DNA of 64,000 nt, from positions 90,628,140 to 90,692,139 of the forward strand of contig NC_086247.1 of NCBI RefSeq assembly GCF_021018805.1, written 5' to 3'. The notes below the pieces were generated by a model. The model had not been told where the DNA came from and did not search any database. It was given only the letters and a program-made list of their open reading frames with translations. The stretch is from Prinia subflava (taxonomy: Eukaryota; Chordata; Aves; Passeriformes; Cisticolidae). A program made the position numbers and the translations under genes. This document shows positions 14,081 to 23,797 of this stretch, one piece after another; within the stretch, counting starts at the first letter, position 1, and every line of letters starts with the position of its first letter.

Positions 14081-15343
14081 GGTATCTTCATTTAATCGGT
14101 TAAAATAATCAAAATAATCAGAGATCTTTCATGAACTTCATGCCAAATTTTAATTCTGTTAAGCATTCAAAGCTTAACAAGTTAAAAAATCAAGAAAAAT
14201 TAATTAATTTTTCCTAGGAATATCTACTTTGAAAAGCTGCCCTGGAGGGTACATTTGTAGTTTAGAATATCTTTCGCAAATCACCCATATATCACTGCTA
14301 GCAAGTTGCACAAAAAGACATCTCCAATGCTTTTTATTGTCAAGGCAACACTGTGGTTTCTGCATCCCATTTGTTCACGCACAGATAGTAACAGCATTCA
14401 CTTTTTATCTGATCCATTTGAATTTTTATCTTGACTTAAACCACTACTGATTTCTCACAGAAGAGTACAAATTGTTTAGGGTTATCTTCACCAGTAACAA
14501 CAACTGACAGCAAAGAGATGGTGATACTAGCCCTAAAATGTCTGTATTTGTTACCTTGGATTAGATGACAGTGCCAAAGACTTAAACTGGGTAGAGCATT
14601 AATTTTCACTTTTGGGGTCCTCGAATGTGTGGGTGAGAACTAGTGAATTATTTTGAAGGAGTCTGTGAAAGGTAACTCAGATAAGGCAGACTCATGACAA
14701 TGGGCTTAAATTGGCTTGAAAGTGCCCCTTGAAAATGCTGTAGGGATTGCAAACTGGAAAAGATTAGGTCTCTAGGGGTATGCTATCTGCTTGGATTTAG
14801 GAGCTTGGGTCCTTGTTATATGTTGTGCCGCTCTTTCTCCAGTGCAAGGTTAACACCACATTCTCACATAGGGGTCCTCTTCCTATCTAGGCCATCTGAC
14901 CCCAGAGTGTGCAGATATTGCCCCTTCAGGCATACAGCAGTTCTCTTTTCTCTCTACCATATGCTTTTCTTAACAGCATCAGCTGATGTGTTGCTGCTGG
15001 GTGACTGTCATGACACATCACAGATCCCAGGATTAGGCCTCTGAGAGACTGCAACAGTACCTTGTAGATAAGTCAAATATTTCCTGACCTTCCTGTATTC
15101 CCAGGAACAAAACCAGGACGACATCTTATTGAGTTTGTTTCAAGGTATGTGTTGGTTTTAGCAGTGAAGGAACATTAAGGTGTCTGTTAGGATGAAAATA
15201 AATAAAATATGTGAGCAAGTTTGGCTGTTAAGACAAAGAGCTGTATTTTCCAAACGAGGTGTACGGTGGGAATTTTGCTGTGAGTCCATCTGCTCTATGG
15301 AGTCACCCTCCTGACATGGACATCACTGTTGTGTCTGTTTGCT
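14081..15343. other. Non-coding sequence, no gene seen
   Basis: This is AT-rich unique DNA, with no named repeat, RNA gene or supported exon. Confidence 0.5.
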
Positions 15344-15790
15344 AAAGACCTCTGAAGAGCGCAGCTGGTCCAACCTCTTGCTCCAGACAGGGTAGACTTT
15401 AAAATTAGGTCACTTTACTCAAGGCTGTGTCAGTCAAGCTTTGGAAATTCCACCCTTTGGACAAACTTTGCAATGGTGAAAATTTTACTTTCATGGTATT
15501 TTTCTCCCCTTATATCTCAACAAGATTTCTCCAGTGGCAGCTTGTGCCTGTCACCTCTCCCCGTGCACCTCCAAGCAGAGCCTGGCCCTGCCTTGCCCAG
15601 ACTCTCCCATTTGGGACTTGCACACTGCAGGATGATCCCCCTTCCTCTGTCCCTTGCGCAGGCTGAACGGGCCCAGCTCCCTCTGCCTTCTCTCCTCCTG
15701 TGCTCCAGCCCCCTCACCATGTTCGTGCCCCTCCGCTGGACTCACTCCACGGTGTCCATGCCTGCCTTATACCAAGAAGCCAACGTGGGC
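15344..15790 (-). mobile_element. CR1 LINE fragment, 5'-truncated, minus strand
   Basis: Read on the plus strand this is the reverse complement of a CR1 3' region. It runs from AAGACCTCTGAAG through GGTCCAACCTCTTGCTCCAG, then GCAGCTTGTGCCTGTCACCTC, CAGGCTGAACGGGCCCAGCT and CCCTCCGCTGGACTCACTCC. These phrases appear in the same order in avian CR1 elements. The copy is well diverged and has internal indels. It lacks the terminal ATTCTGTG-type tail at its left edge and all of the upstream reverse-transcriptase region. Minus-strand frames of 60-100 codons here are pieces of the CR1 tail and are not host genes. It is presumably inactive. Confidence 0.8.
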
Positions 15791-16751
15791 CGCAGCGTTC
15801 CCAATTCAAGCTCATAAGCACTAAATAGGAATAATCACTTCCCCCAACCTGCTGTCTACTTGCTTTCTGCAACAGCCCCGTGTTTGGGGTTGAGTCACAA
15901 GGAGGAGGTGGAAGTAAGCATGGGTTAAGGATGGATATGCTGTAGGGCACTGAGGTAACACTGCTGCACACACCCCCATCACAAGTAGGATGGCATGGTT
16001 TCGGCAAACAGGGTGTCTGCTTACAGCTTTGTGCCCCACCCTGCTGCTCAGACAGACAAATGCTGGTGAATCACTCTAATTCACAAAGAGTGTAGTTTGC
16101 TTTCAAGTGCCACAGCTGTGAGCTGCAGCACTCAGATGATTCACAAAGGGTTCAGCCTTCCAGGCCCAGGGGCTGGGGAGGCCACTGGTTGCAATGCCAG
16201 ACATTGCAATCTCATCTGTGTTCAAGGGGTCTTACATGCACTGAGGGAGTTGGTGGGATTTGAATTGAAACCACAGTGGTTATTCCTTTCTGTCCTTCTT
16301 TTCTGCTCCTCTGCATTCACTGTGGAAGCTGCTGGGGAGGTGTTAACTGTTTCATTTCCTATTTTGTTATTGGATTTGGCTTTAGTACTGTTGTGGAGAA
16401 TTGTGTGGAGGGTGGATCTCCCTCTATTCCTGGTTCAACTTAGGAAATGTAGCAAGGTAACCAAAGAATGGGCAAATTTCTTTGTCAAGCCATAGACAGA
16501 TTCCATATGGGTCATGAGAAGAACTCCAACCTTAATGCTACCACCACCAACAGTCTTACAAGAGCAGTGAACTATTTGGCAAAGAAAACCGGCAGTTTTG
16601 TAACCAAAATCCAGTTTTGCAGGAGAGTTAGCTTTGTGCCTTTTTTGGGATACTGTTTAGCTGCTGTGAAAAGCAATACATATGGAGGTCCATGAGAGCC
16701 TAAGGCTATTGTTGATGCAGCCTTGACTCATTCTTGGCACCCCTCTACCTT
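15791..16751. other. Non-coding spacer between CR1 fragment and tRNA gene
   Basis: A 132-codon frame at 16097-16495 runs through this spacer, with a hydrophobic patch encoded by T-rich sequence. It has no recognisable domain or convincing start context. No other feature was recognised. Confidence 0.45.
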
Positions 16752-16841
16752 CCTTTGATAGCTGAGCTGGTAGAGCGGAGGACTGTAGGCTGTCTCGGCA
16801 AAGAAATCCTTAGGTCGCTGGTTCAACTCCGGCTCAAAGGA
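16752..16841 (+). tRNA. tRNA-Tyr (anticodon GUA) with 17-nt intron
   Basis: This gene encodes tyrosine tRNA. The acceptor stem CCTTTGA (16752-16758) pairs perfectly with TCAAAGG (16834-16840), with discriminator A at 16841. The D arm begins GCTG and ends GAGC; three pairs form and position 13 (16764) is G opposite G, where the usual vertebrate tRNA-Tyr has C. The anticodon stem GAGGA pairs with TCCTT (16807-16811), with one G-T pair. The anticodon GTA is at 16785-16787. A 17-nt intron (16789-16805) sits after the purine 3' of the anticodon, the normal site for eukaryotic tRNA-Tyr introns. The T arm is GCTGG, loop TTCAACT, CCGGC. The A box TAGCTGAGCTGG fits the Pol III consensus and the B box GGTTCAACTCC differs at one base. 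A TTTTT terminator follows at 16846. Compared with the usual CCTTCGA/TCGAAGG acceptor, both strands of one pair have changed together. It is probably functional, though the D-stem mismatch leaves room for a weak or decaying copy. Confidence 0.93.
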
Positions 16842-16845
16842 AAGA

Positions 16846-16850
16846 TTTTT
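16846..16850 (+). terminator. Pol III terminator of tRNA-Tyr
   Basis: A run of five T residues begins four bases after the last tRNA base. Runs of four or more T on the coding strand stop RNA polymerase III, and this spacing is typical for tRNA genes. Confidence 0.8.
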
Positions 16851-17027
16851 GAGGTTTGTTTTCAGTTTTGTCTTTCACGTTTTTTCAGGAGTTTACAGCT
16901 TTGCAGGACATGCCCTTCCAACCACCCTATACCCTGTGAGGAATCCAATCTCTTCTCCTTGTCTGATTCAGATGGTTGTTACAGCTGCGGTGCAGTGACC
17001 ATTGTCACCTCTCCATGAACCATTCAC

Positions 17028-17080
17028 TCAGGAGTTGGATTCAGTCATCCTTGTGGGTCCCTTCCTACTCAGAATATCAG
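17028..17080 (+). mobile_element. CR1 LINE 3'-end fragment
   Basis: The phrase CAGGAGTTGGATTCAGTCAT, followed by CCTTGTGGGTCCCTTCC and then CTCAGAATAT, matches the end of an avian CR1 that normally reads on into an ATTCTGTG tail. Only about 50 bp is recognisable and the terminal octamers are eroded. It lies about 190 bp downstream of the tRNA gene, on the same strand. Confidence 0.65.
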
Positions 17081-17659
17081 TAAAATATGTGAAATCTAGC
17101 TAATCAGTTGATGAGCATCATAAAAGCTTCTGTTCCCACAGGGGCTCAAAATCTTCTACAGACCCCTGAGAGCTGGAGCAGACACAAGGTGCAGAGCTTG
17201 CAAAACCTCTTTTACCTGAGTTGGTGTGGAAAATAGGAACAGGTCCAATTATTTGAGCATCCTTGTTACTGGTTTCACCCCTTTTCCTATCTCATTCTTT
17301 CATCTTGAAGTTCTGAGGCTTTAAGTGGGGCAGTGGGGAGCTAAGAGACCTGGGGAAGAAAAATATTTTTGTGAAGACTGGAAGGGAGCACTAAGATCAT
17401 TCAGGTCCTGATACCTGTCTGAGACAGCGACTACACACGACAATAATCATTGGCCTCCTGAAAGGGTTGTGAATACCACTGGGCACACTGTCCTGAGGTA
17501 TATAATTTCCAAGAACTGTCTATTTCAATGGAGAATTGTAAAGGTTGGGGCTGGTACAAAGGAAATGGATAAGAAAGAGCCCTAACAAAGGACACCAGAG
17601 GCCAGGTTAAGAAGGTGTTTTAAGGACTCATTCATACAGAAACTTTCAGAGAATAGAAA

Positions 17660-17800
17660 ACAGGGCATTGCGACCTGTTAAAATTTTGTTTCACGCAGGA
17701 AACTGACTCACTTTCACAAGGCACAATGAGTTCTGAGGCGTCTGTAAGAAGCTTTATTAAAGAAAAGATTAGAGGGTTTTATATGTTTACATTAGACGAG
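17660..17800 (-). mobile_element. Possible LTR fragment, minus strand
   Basis: On the minus strand an ATATAAAACC TATA-like box (about 17774-17783) precedes an AATAAA signal within TTTAATAAAGCTTC (about 17751-17764). Close coupling of the two is typical of the U3/R junction of some retroviral LTRs. No LTR ends or target-site duplication could be set. The call is weak and may be coincidence in AT-rich DNA. Confidence 0.2.
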
Positions 17801-17827
17801 ATGACATTAGGGATCTAAATCCCAAAG

Positions 17828-17869
17828 CTCATGCAAAGCTTCTCATGCAAAGCATCTCCTCATGCAAAG
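17828..17869 (+). repeat. Three copies of CTCATGCAAAG
   Basis: The 11-mer CTCATGCAAAG occurs exactly at 17828-17838, 17842-17852 and 17859-17869. The core ATGCAAAG is one base from the octamer ATGCAAAT bound by POU-domain factors. The block looks like a local tandem expansion. Any binding role is inference. Confidence 0.6.
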
Positions 17870-18038
17870 TGCAGTGCTAAGCTGAACAAAGGTAGAAGGA
17901 GTTGGCAATTTTGTTCAGTTGCTTACCTTTCTTTGTGCTTAGTAAAAAATATTTGCTAGTAGCTGGAGTCAAATACATCAAGAAACCAGCTGGAATGAAA
18001 AATCAAGTGATTATATGTAATTCTAATATTTTAAAAGA

Positions 18039-18053
18039 TTTTTTTTTTTTTTT
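18039..18053. repeat. Homopolymer T15
   Basis: This is an uninterrupted run of fifteen T residues. There is no target-site duplication or retrocopy body beside it. Confidence 0.85.
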
Positions 18054-21000
18054 ACTAATTAGCGTCAGATCAATGACTATCGATCATATTACAACACTGG
18101 TTTTCTTTGTCCTTCCAAATCCAACTGCATTAATTCCCCTTCAGCCTGCAAAGCAGTACGGACTTACAGTCTCATAACCATAATGGGTTTTCGGCACAGG
18201 GAGGCACAGGACGGGAGGCGGCAGTTCTGCCTCTCCTCCCAACAACAAAACTGGCTTGCCTGGCCCTGGGGGTGGGGTGGGCAGGTCATTCACTTATTCC
18301 TTCAGAGGTCCTCCCACAGTGGGATGGGGTTGTAAAAGCAGGAATGAGAGAGGCAAGCAGATTCCTTTGCAGTCCAGATAGGACTCCTAGGGAGGAGGAT
18401 GCACAGCAGCATCATCTTCAGTGGGAATCTGGCAGTCAGTTTATATGAGGAGGCAGAGAGGGGTATGAGCCTGGGTGATGCCACCGGAGGAACTCAGGTA
18501 TATTTGTATCTAACCTGGATTAGAAATTTGTCCCAAGTCAAATTTCCTCTTTACAAATGTGCCTTTTATGGTCTTGGTGAGCAAAGTAGGAACCTTTCCA
18601 TGATTCATGACTTTAATTGCTACAATAAGCCTGAAAGCTGCCAATAATCATGCCATGCAAATCCCTGTAGTCATGTCAGGAAAGAGACCAATGCTTTCCT
18701 TGAGACTGGGGAATGGCAGTGGCTCATAGGCAGTCTGGCTGCCTCACAGGTATTTTGTTGATGTACAGGTCTTTCCTGACTTAATATTTCAGTCTGGGTT
18801 GCACAAGGTGTTATTGAAACAAGAATGAAGGGAGAAAGGATTAGTTAGAAGTAAGTTTTCATTGCAAGTGGTATTCCTTCTGTAGTTGAAGAGTGTGAGC
18901 TCCAGTATGTTGTTCCAGTATGGATTCACCCTCATACTGCTGCACACCAGTGGATAGCTGAGGCCTGTGGAGAATACCACCTGATGTGGCTAGCTGCTGT
19001 TTACCCTGGCTGTTCCACTGCCTGCTATTACAGCTGCCAGGGCTGCCCCTGTACTTGATGCAATGAGAAGACTGATTCTGTGTCTTTCTCTTCAATAACA
19101 TTCACACAAGGTAGTTTTATAAGGTAAGTTACAGCAATTGTAGCCATCAAGCCAGAAATATGAATTTAAATAAAGTCCTGATGGTTTTCTCACACATGTG
19201 GTGAGAAGCATTTAAAAATTGTATTGTCTCTTTAGGTTATAAGCTTCAGCTTTTCCTTTAATCTTGGACAAGCTTCCCCACACAGCCAAACATCTCTGAT
19301 GCATCAGACATTATGAAAATTGCTGTGTCCTTGTCTGGGGAATGGCACTCCGCAGTTCAAACCTCTGAAACAAAGAAATAACCAGCTGGGGACATGATAG
19401 ACCAGCAGTAGTGGTCTATCTATTAAGATAGTGCTTGTTATCAGTGGGATGAATGGGACTTCCCTTTCCTGAACACTTTTTTTTTTTTTGTCTTCTTGTT
19501 TCACCCCTTGTCCCTAATCAAACCTTTGACCTGTCACCTAGTTTAGAAGCAGCACACTGCTTAGTGAAGAAATTGAAGCTCAAACATTTGGTGTAAACAT
19601 GTTGCAAAATATCTTTCTCCCCCAAGGAAGGAGCAATGCTTGCATTCCCAAAGGACAGCTTGGTGCGTTGGATCCAGTCGTCTGTGCCCACACTTCTTTT
19701 TACGTGCTTGTTTTGCACCTTTGCTAAGCAGCATTCTGTGGTTTGTGACAGGTCTCCTCTGTGCTCATCCTGAAAATAACTTTTTGTTAAAAATTAAAAA
19801 TGCCGTTTTAGCACTGGCATAACTCCAGATTCTCAGTTGCACTTGCATTGAATGACTTTGTGCATCTTGAGCTTTGTTTTGATTTTCCAGTACAAATGAA
19901 TCCCAGCTTCTCTCAGACACCTGTTTCCACCTGGTTGCACCAAAGCTGTGTTGCAGGAATTGCTTATTCAGACACAATGTGAGACAACAGAGCAAAGCAG
20001 GGTCTGCCTAGGGATATTTGATTAATCTTAAAGAAATTTCAGAAGATGCTGAGTAACCTCCAAATTTTGGATGTGAGCTGCATGCTCTGGTATCAGGTTT
20101 CAGCCCAGAAATGTAGTGCTGCATCAGTGATAGCACCGAAGCCTTAACTTTGTACTGAGCCCACTCCTTTCCTTTGAGCACTGTAACATTTTTCTGCTGT
20201 CACTGCTCCCTTGTAGCCAGCTGTTGCCTCTGGTCATACTGATTTAGATAAAGCTCTCTGTACAGGGTCATATCTTTATAAAGTTTTTTATTATGGCAAG
20301 GGAAACATGGTCCTGATTCCTGTCTGGAATAATAATATAAATCAATAGCAACAACTGCACGATTCTCTTACAGCTCTAGAGCTAGAATCATGGCAATTAA
20401 AATAACATGCAATTAAGGAGAGCTTGAAAAAGCTTTTAAATCCAGGAAGCAAGTCAAGATGCTTTGCTGATGATTTGCTAGTTTGTAGAAATTGCAAGTG
20501 GTTGCAAATTGGTTTGCTTTTACCATGAAGTAAAACTATTCTCCAGTGTGTGTTTAGCTGAATTTATGAAAAGCATCTCAGCATGGCTGGAAATGACCAA
20601 CAGTAGTTGCCTTTACGTGCATCCACCAGACCACATAGATTTACAGCAAACTAAGAAACTGTTTGCACATTTCTTCAGGCCTTCTTAACCACCCTCTAAC
20701 AACCAATTTTTCTTTTTCCTATTGTCATTGTTATAATCAGGCCTTGATAAGTATTGCTGCCAGAGACACCCAATCAGTCCCATGCTATCATCTGGATATG
20801 ATTAGAGTTCTCAGGACAGATTGAAGCCATTTGATGGCATTGATTGCTTCCTTATTTCAGGTTGTACCATTTCACCATTTACTGATTTAAAATTCTTGCC
20901 TCATTTAAGAGGGCACTTTTTTTTACATTGTAAATAACAAAATCTATTTTGTTGTGTGAGTCCAAATAAGCTTTGAAGTTTGTAGCTTTGTAATTTGAAA

Positions 21001-22330
21001 GTCATCTGGAGAGTGTATGCTTTCTTGTCATCTTTAATCAATGCACTATAATCAATTATCATATCAAAGTGTTCAATTACTCCTTAGTGCAGAGGTGCTG
21101 TAGCTATTTGGCCTAATTTCCTAGAAGATTCTCAGCATTCTCACTGCAGCACTGGGGTTACTTACCTGACTACTTAAAGATGTCTGCTGTGAAAATGAAG
21201 CTGGTACTACTTGAACATCAGCCTCCTCACAGAAAGCAGCACCAGATGCTTCTTCAGCACTGCAAACCAATTCTGTCTGTCCAGTTTGTGAGCTGGGTGT
21301 ACTGTGTTGCTGTCAGTTCCTAAGAAGAAAGTCTTTGTCTGTGTATCTGTGCTTTTATGCTAAGAATCCTGGCTACTTTTTTGTTTCTGAATAGCAGGAG
21401 GTTTCCACATTCCCTTTCCCTGCAGTATACTACCCTTCCATTTCTCAGGAATTATGGGAGGAAAGTTAACTGCTGACTGTTGGGCCCATGGGTTTCATGT
21501 TTATTTGAAGGCTGAGGAAAAGAAATTGTGAGGTTTGTTTTGTTTGGGTGGGGTTTTTTGTTTGTTTGTTTGTTTGTTTTTTCTGTGATTGCTCTCTAAG
21601 TCCCCCAAACCTTATAGAAGCTTGAGAAGATCTGTGTTTCTGAATTAAGGATCTCTCCAAACTCAGAGCTGAGATGTTGGTCCGCCATATTGCCTTTTTT
21701 TTTTTTTTTTTTAGTATGTGGAGCTAAAAAATATACTCATAATTTTATGTCAGTATAAGGCTTTTTTGGGGGGATCACTATGTTTTGAACTCCACACAAA
21801 CTTTAGTGTATCCATCCTTACATCCTTGTGACATGGAGAGGTACCTATGTCCTTTTTTCATGTAACACTGTTAGTCCCTAGGATTGCAACAGTGAAGTGA
21901 CGGGCCCTAAACAGCTGCAGTAGAGCAGGAAAAGTCACCCGAACTATCTGAGAATTTGGCTGCTTTGTATCCTGACCACCCTCCTTCCTTATTTCTCAAG
22001 TTCCTAACTTTTGGTAAACCATTGACTTAACTCTCAGAGAAACCAGCAACAAGTTTTCCCATTATTTTAGTTAGCAACAGCTTTTCAAGTAAAATGATCT
22101 CCTTGGTTTCTTCTCCCAGAAAACTATTGAACTACCAGTGAATGAAACTCTGAGTACATTGCTGTATTAAATCTTGGAGCATTGACACAATCAGTTTTCC
22201 AGCACTGACTCCATGCCAGGAGAGCAGAGTGATGTGTGGTGGAAGGGAGTGCTCCTGCTGTCATCTAACGGGGAAGAGGGAGAGCGGTATCAACCAAGTA
22301 AGGTTGGTGGTGCAGGAGCCCTACTTGGAG
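18054..22330. other. Non-coding sequence, no gene seen
   Basis: This is unique DNA with T-rich simple sequence: T13 at 19477-19489, about five TTTG units at 21556-21581 and T18 at 21695-21712. No exon, RNA gene or named transposon was recognised. Confidence 0.55.
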
Positions 22331-22378
22331 ATCCATCCGTCCATCCATCCATCCATCCATCCATCCATCCATCCATCC
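22331..22378. repeat. (ATCC)n microsatellite
   Basis: Twelve tetranucleotide units in 48 bp with one interruption (CCGT near 22337-22340). Frames crossing it translate into repetitive histidine-proline-serine-isoleucine or tryptophan-methionine-aspartate-glycine strings, which are artefacts of the repeat. Long perfect arrays of this type are often length-polymorphic. Confidence 0.95.
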
Positions 22379-23623
22379 TCTGAGGCATACTGTTGCTTTC
22401 CTGCAGGAAGACACACTTGTGTGTGGATGGGCCAGTGCTCAGTCCTTGGTGAGAAATGAAACAGCACGTGTACATAGGAAAGGACAGTGAAAAAAGCAGA
22501 GAGGACACAAAGCTGTGTTTGAGCCACTTCTCATCAGGTTGAAGGAAGGAGAGCATCAGTGGCTTTGTGGTGAGAAGGTCTGTAAAAACATAGCCATTAT
22601 CGTCATCTCATGTTACCTTTTGAGAAATACCAGACTTGTGATGAACCTTGTGACCTGTCAGAGCGCTCAGCTGAACTGCAGCTGTAGAGATTCACTGTAA
22701 AAGGATATAGGCTGCTTCTTATTGTTGATTTTTAACCATGAGAGTTCCTAAGGGAAATAGCATATAGTAATAACATTTAATGATCTTCTGATGAGCATCT
22801 GGTACTGGGTGTTTTTCTTTTAAATTGCATTAAAATTAAAACTGCATTATTGCAGAGTCCTCATTTCCTGTTACGAGGCGAATTATGATGCTCTATTGAT
22901 TGGCAAAGCTGTTTCCCATCCTGCATAAGTGTGGTTTGTGGACAGAATTTAGCTCACAGACACAGACATGTCCTACCACCCCCCTCAGTTCTGAAAGTTT
23001 TTCCCTCTAAATTATTCATAGTGAAACCACTGATTCTCAAAATTTAAAACAGAGGAGAGAAGGTATAATATACTCTCATGTATGCCTTTGTATTAATTTA
23101 TGGGCTATCACACTGAATAAAAGGAAATAGCAAGTTAAGCATGTTCAAGAAGCCACATGATGAGTATAATTGATGCATTCAGCCTATAGAACATACATAT
23201 AATAGTCCATTGTAGTTATGGGATGGGCCAGCCAATATTTTTGCCTTGGAGATCATTACTTAAGCAGATGACTCTTGACCCTTTCCTTTTAGTGCTTCAA
23301 GAAGTTTGCCAGAAAGTACCCTTTTGTGCCAATCAGCCTTTAATGTCTCTCTCTGAGCAGCCTCAATTTTTCATTTAACTTACTTCTGAATGTTAATCTG
23401 CTTTTTATCCCAAGGATCTTTATGAGAAATAAATTGGAGCCTTTTCAGAAACGCAGTTATAAAAGCTTCTTCCTTACTAGTCAAAAGCTTGCCACAGTGT
23501 AGCAGCAAGTTATGTGTTGTAAAATGATGTAAAATTTTACAAAAAGAGAAATCAAAAATAAAAAGGCAACGGTGCAATGCTGGAGAGACATGCTGGGTGT
23601 TTCTGTACAGAAACTCTCTGACC
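22379..23623. other. Non-coding sequence, no gene seen
   Basis: This is AT-rich unique sequence leading to a pyrimidine-rich stretch and CAG at about 23597-23610, a possible splice acceptor. No repeat family was recognised. Confidence 0.5.
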
Positions 23624-23797
23624 ATGGAAGCAGAGGAAATGGCAGCTGATAGGAGACCAAAGAAGCTCACATTTGGAAAGACAGAGATCTACTTTGACAA
23701 CACTTTGCAGTTCCCATTGGTCCTCATCCCCCCTCCAAGGCGGCCAATGGGCAGAATAAAGAGAAAAGCTCACAGCCTAAATGGCAAACCATGTTAG
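23624..23797 (+). CDS. Tentative small ORF, 57 codons, unknown
   Basis: I do not recognise this product. The frame opens with ATG at 23624 in a strong Kozak context (ACCATGG), 14 bases after a plausible splice acceptor (GTTTCTGTACAG, ending 23610). The peptide is hydrophilic and basic: an acidic start (MEAEEMAADRR), a middle containing KKLTFGKTEIYFD, a proline-rich PLVLIPPPRRP, and a basic MGRIKRKAH before the end. The composition resembles a real intracellular peptide more than the leucine- and serine-rich shadow frames elsewhere. No signal peptide or membrane segment is seen. No convincing donor or polyadenylation site defines a transcript, though an AATAAA lies inside the frame at about 23756. 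It could be a terminal exon, a retrocopy remnant or chance. Confidence 0.15.
   Translation: MEAEEMAADRRPKKLTFGKTEIYFDNTLQFPLVLIPPPRRPMGRIKRKAHSLNGKPC

Noticed and set aside
15517..15745. Overlapping minus-strand frames of 64-67 codons
   Set aside because: They lie wholly within the CR1 fragment at 15344-15790.
16734..17018. 94-codon frame across the tRNA gene
   Set aside because: It runs through the tRNA-Tyr gene and its intron and so is not a protein gene.
22229..22556. Frames with regular His-Pro-Ser-Ile or Trp-Met-Asp-Gly repeats
   Set aside because: The repeats are translations of the (ATCC)n microsatellite.
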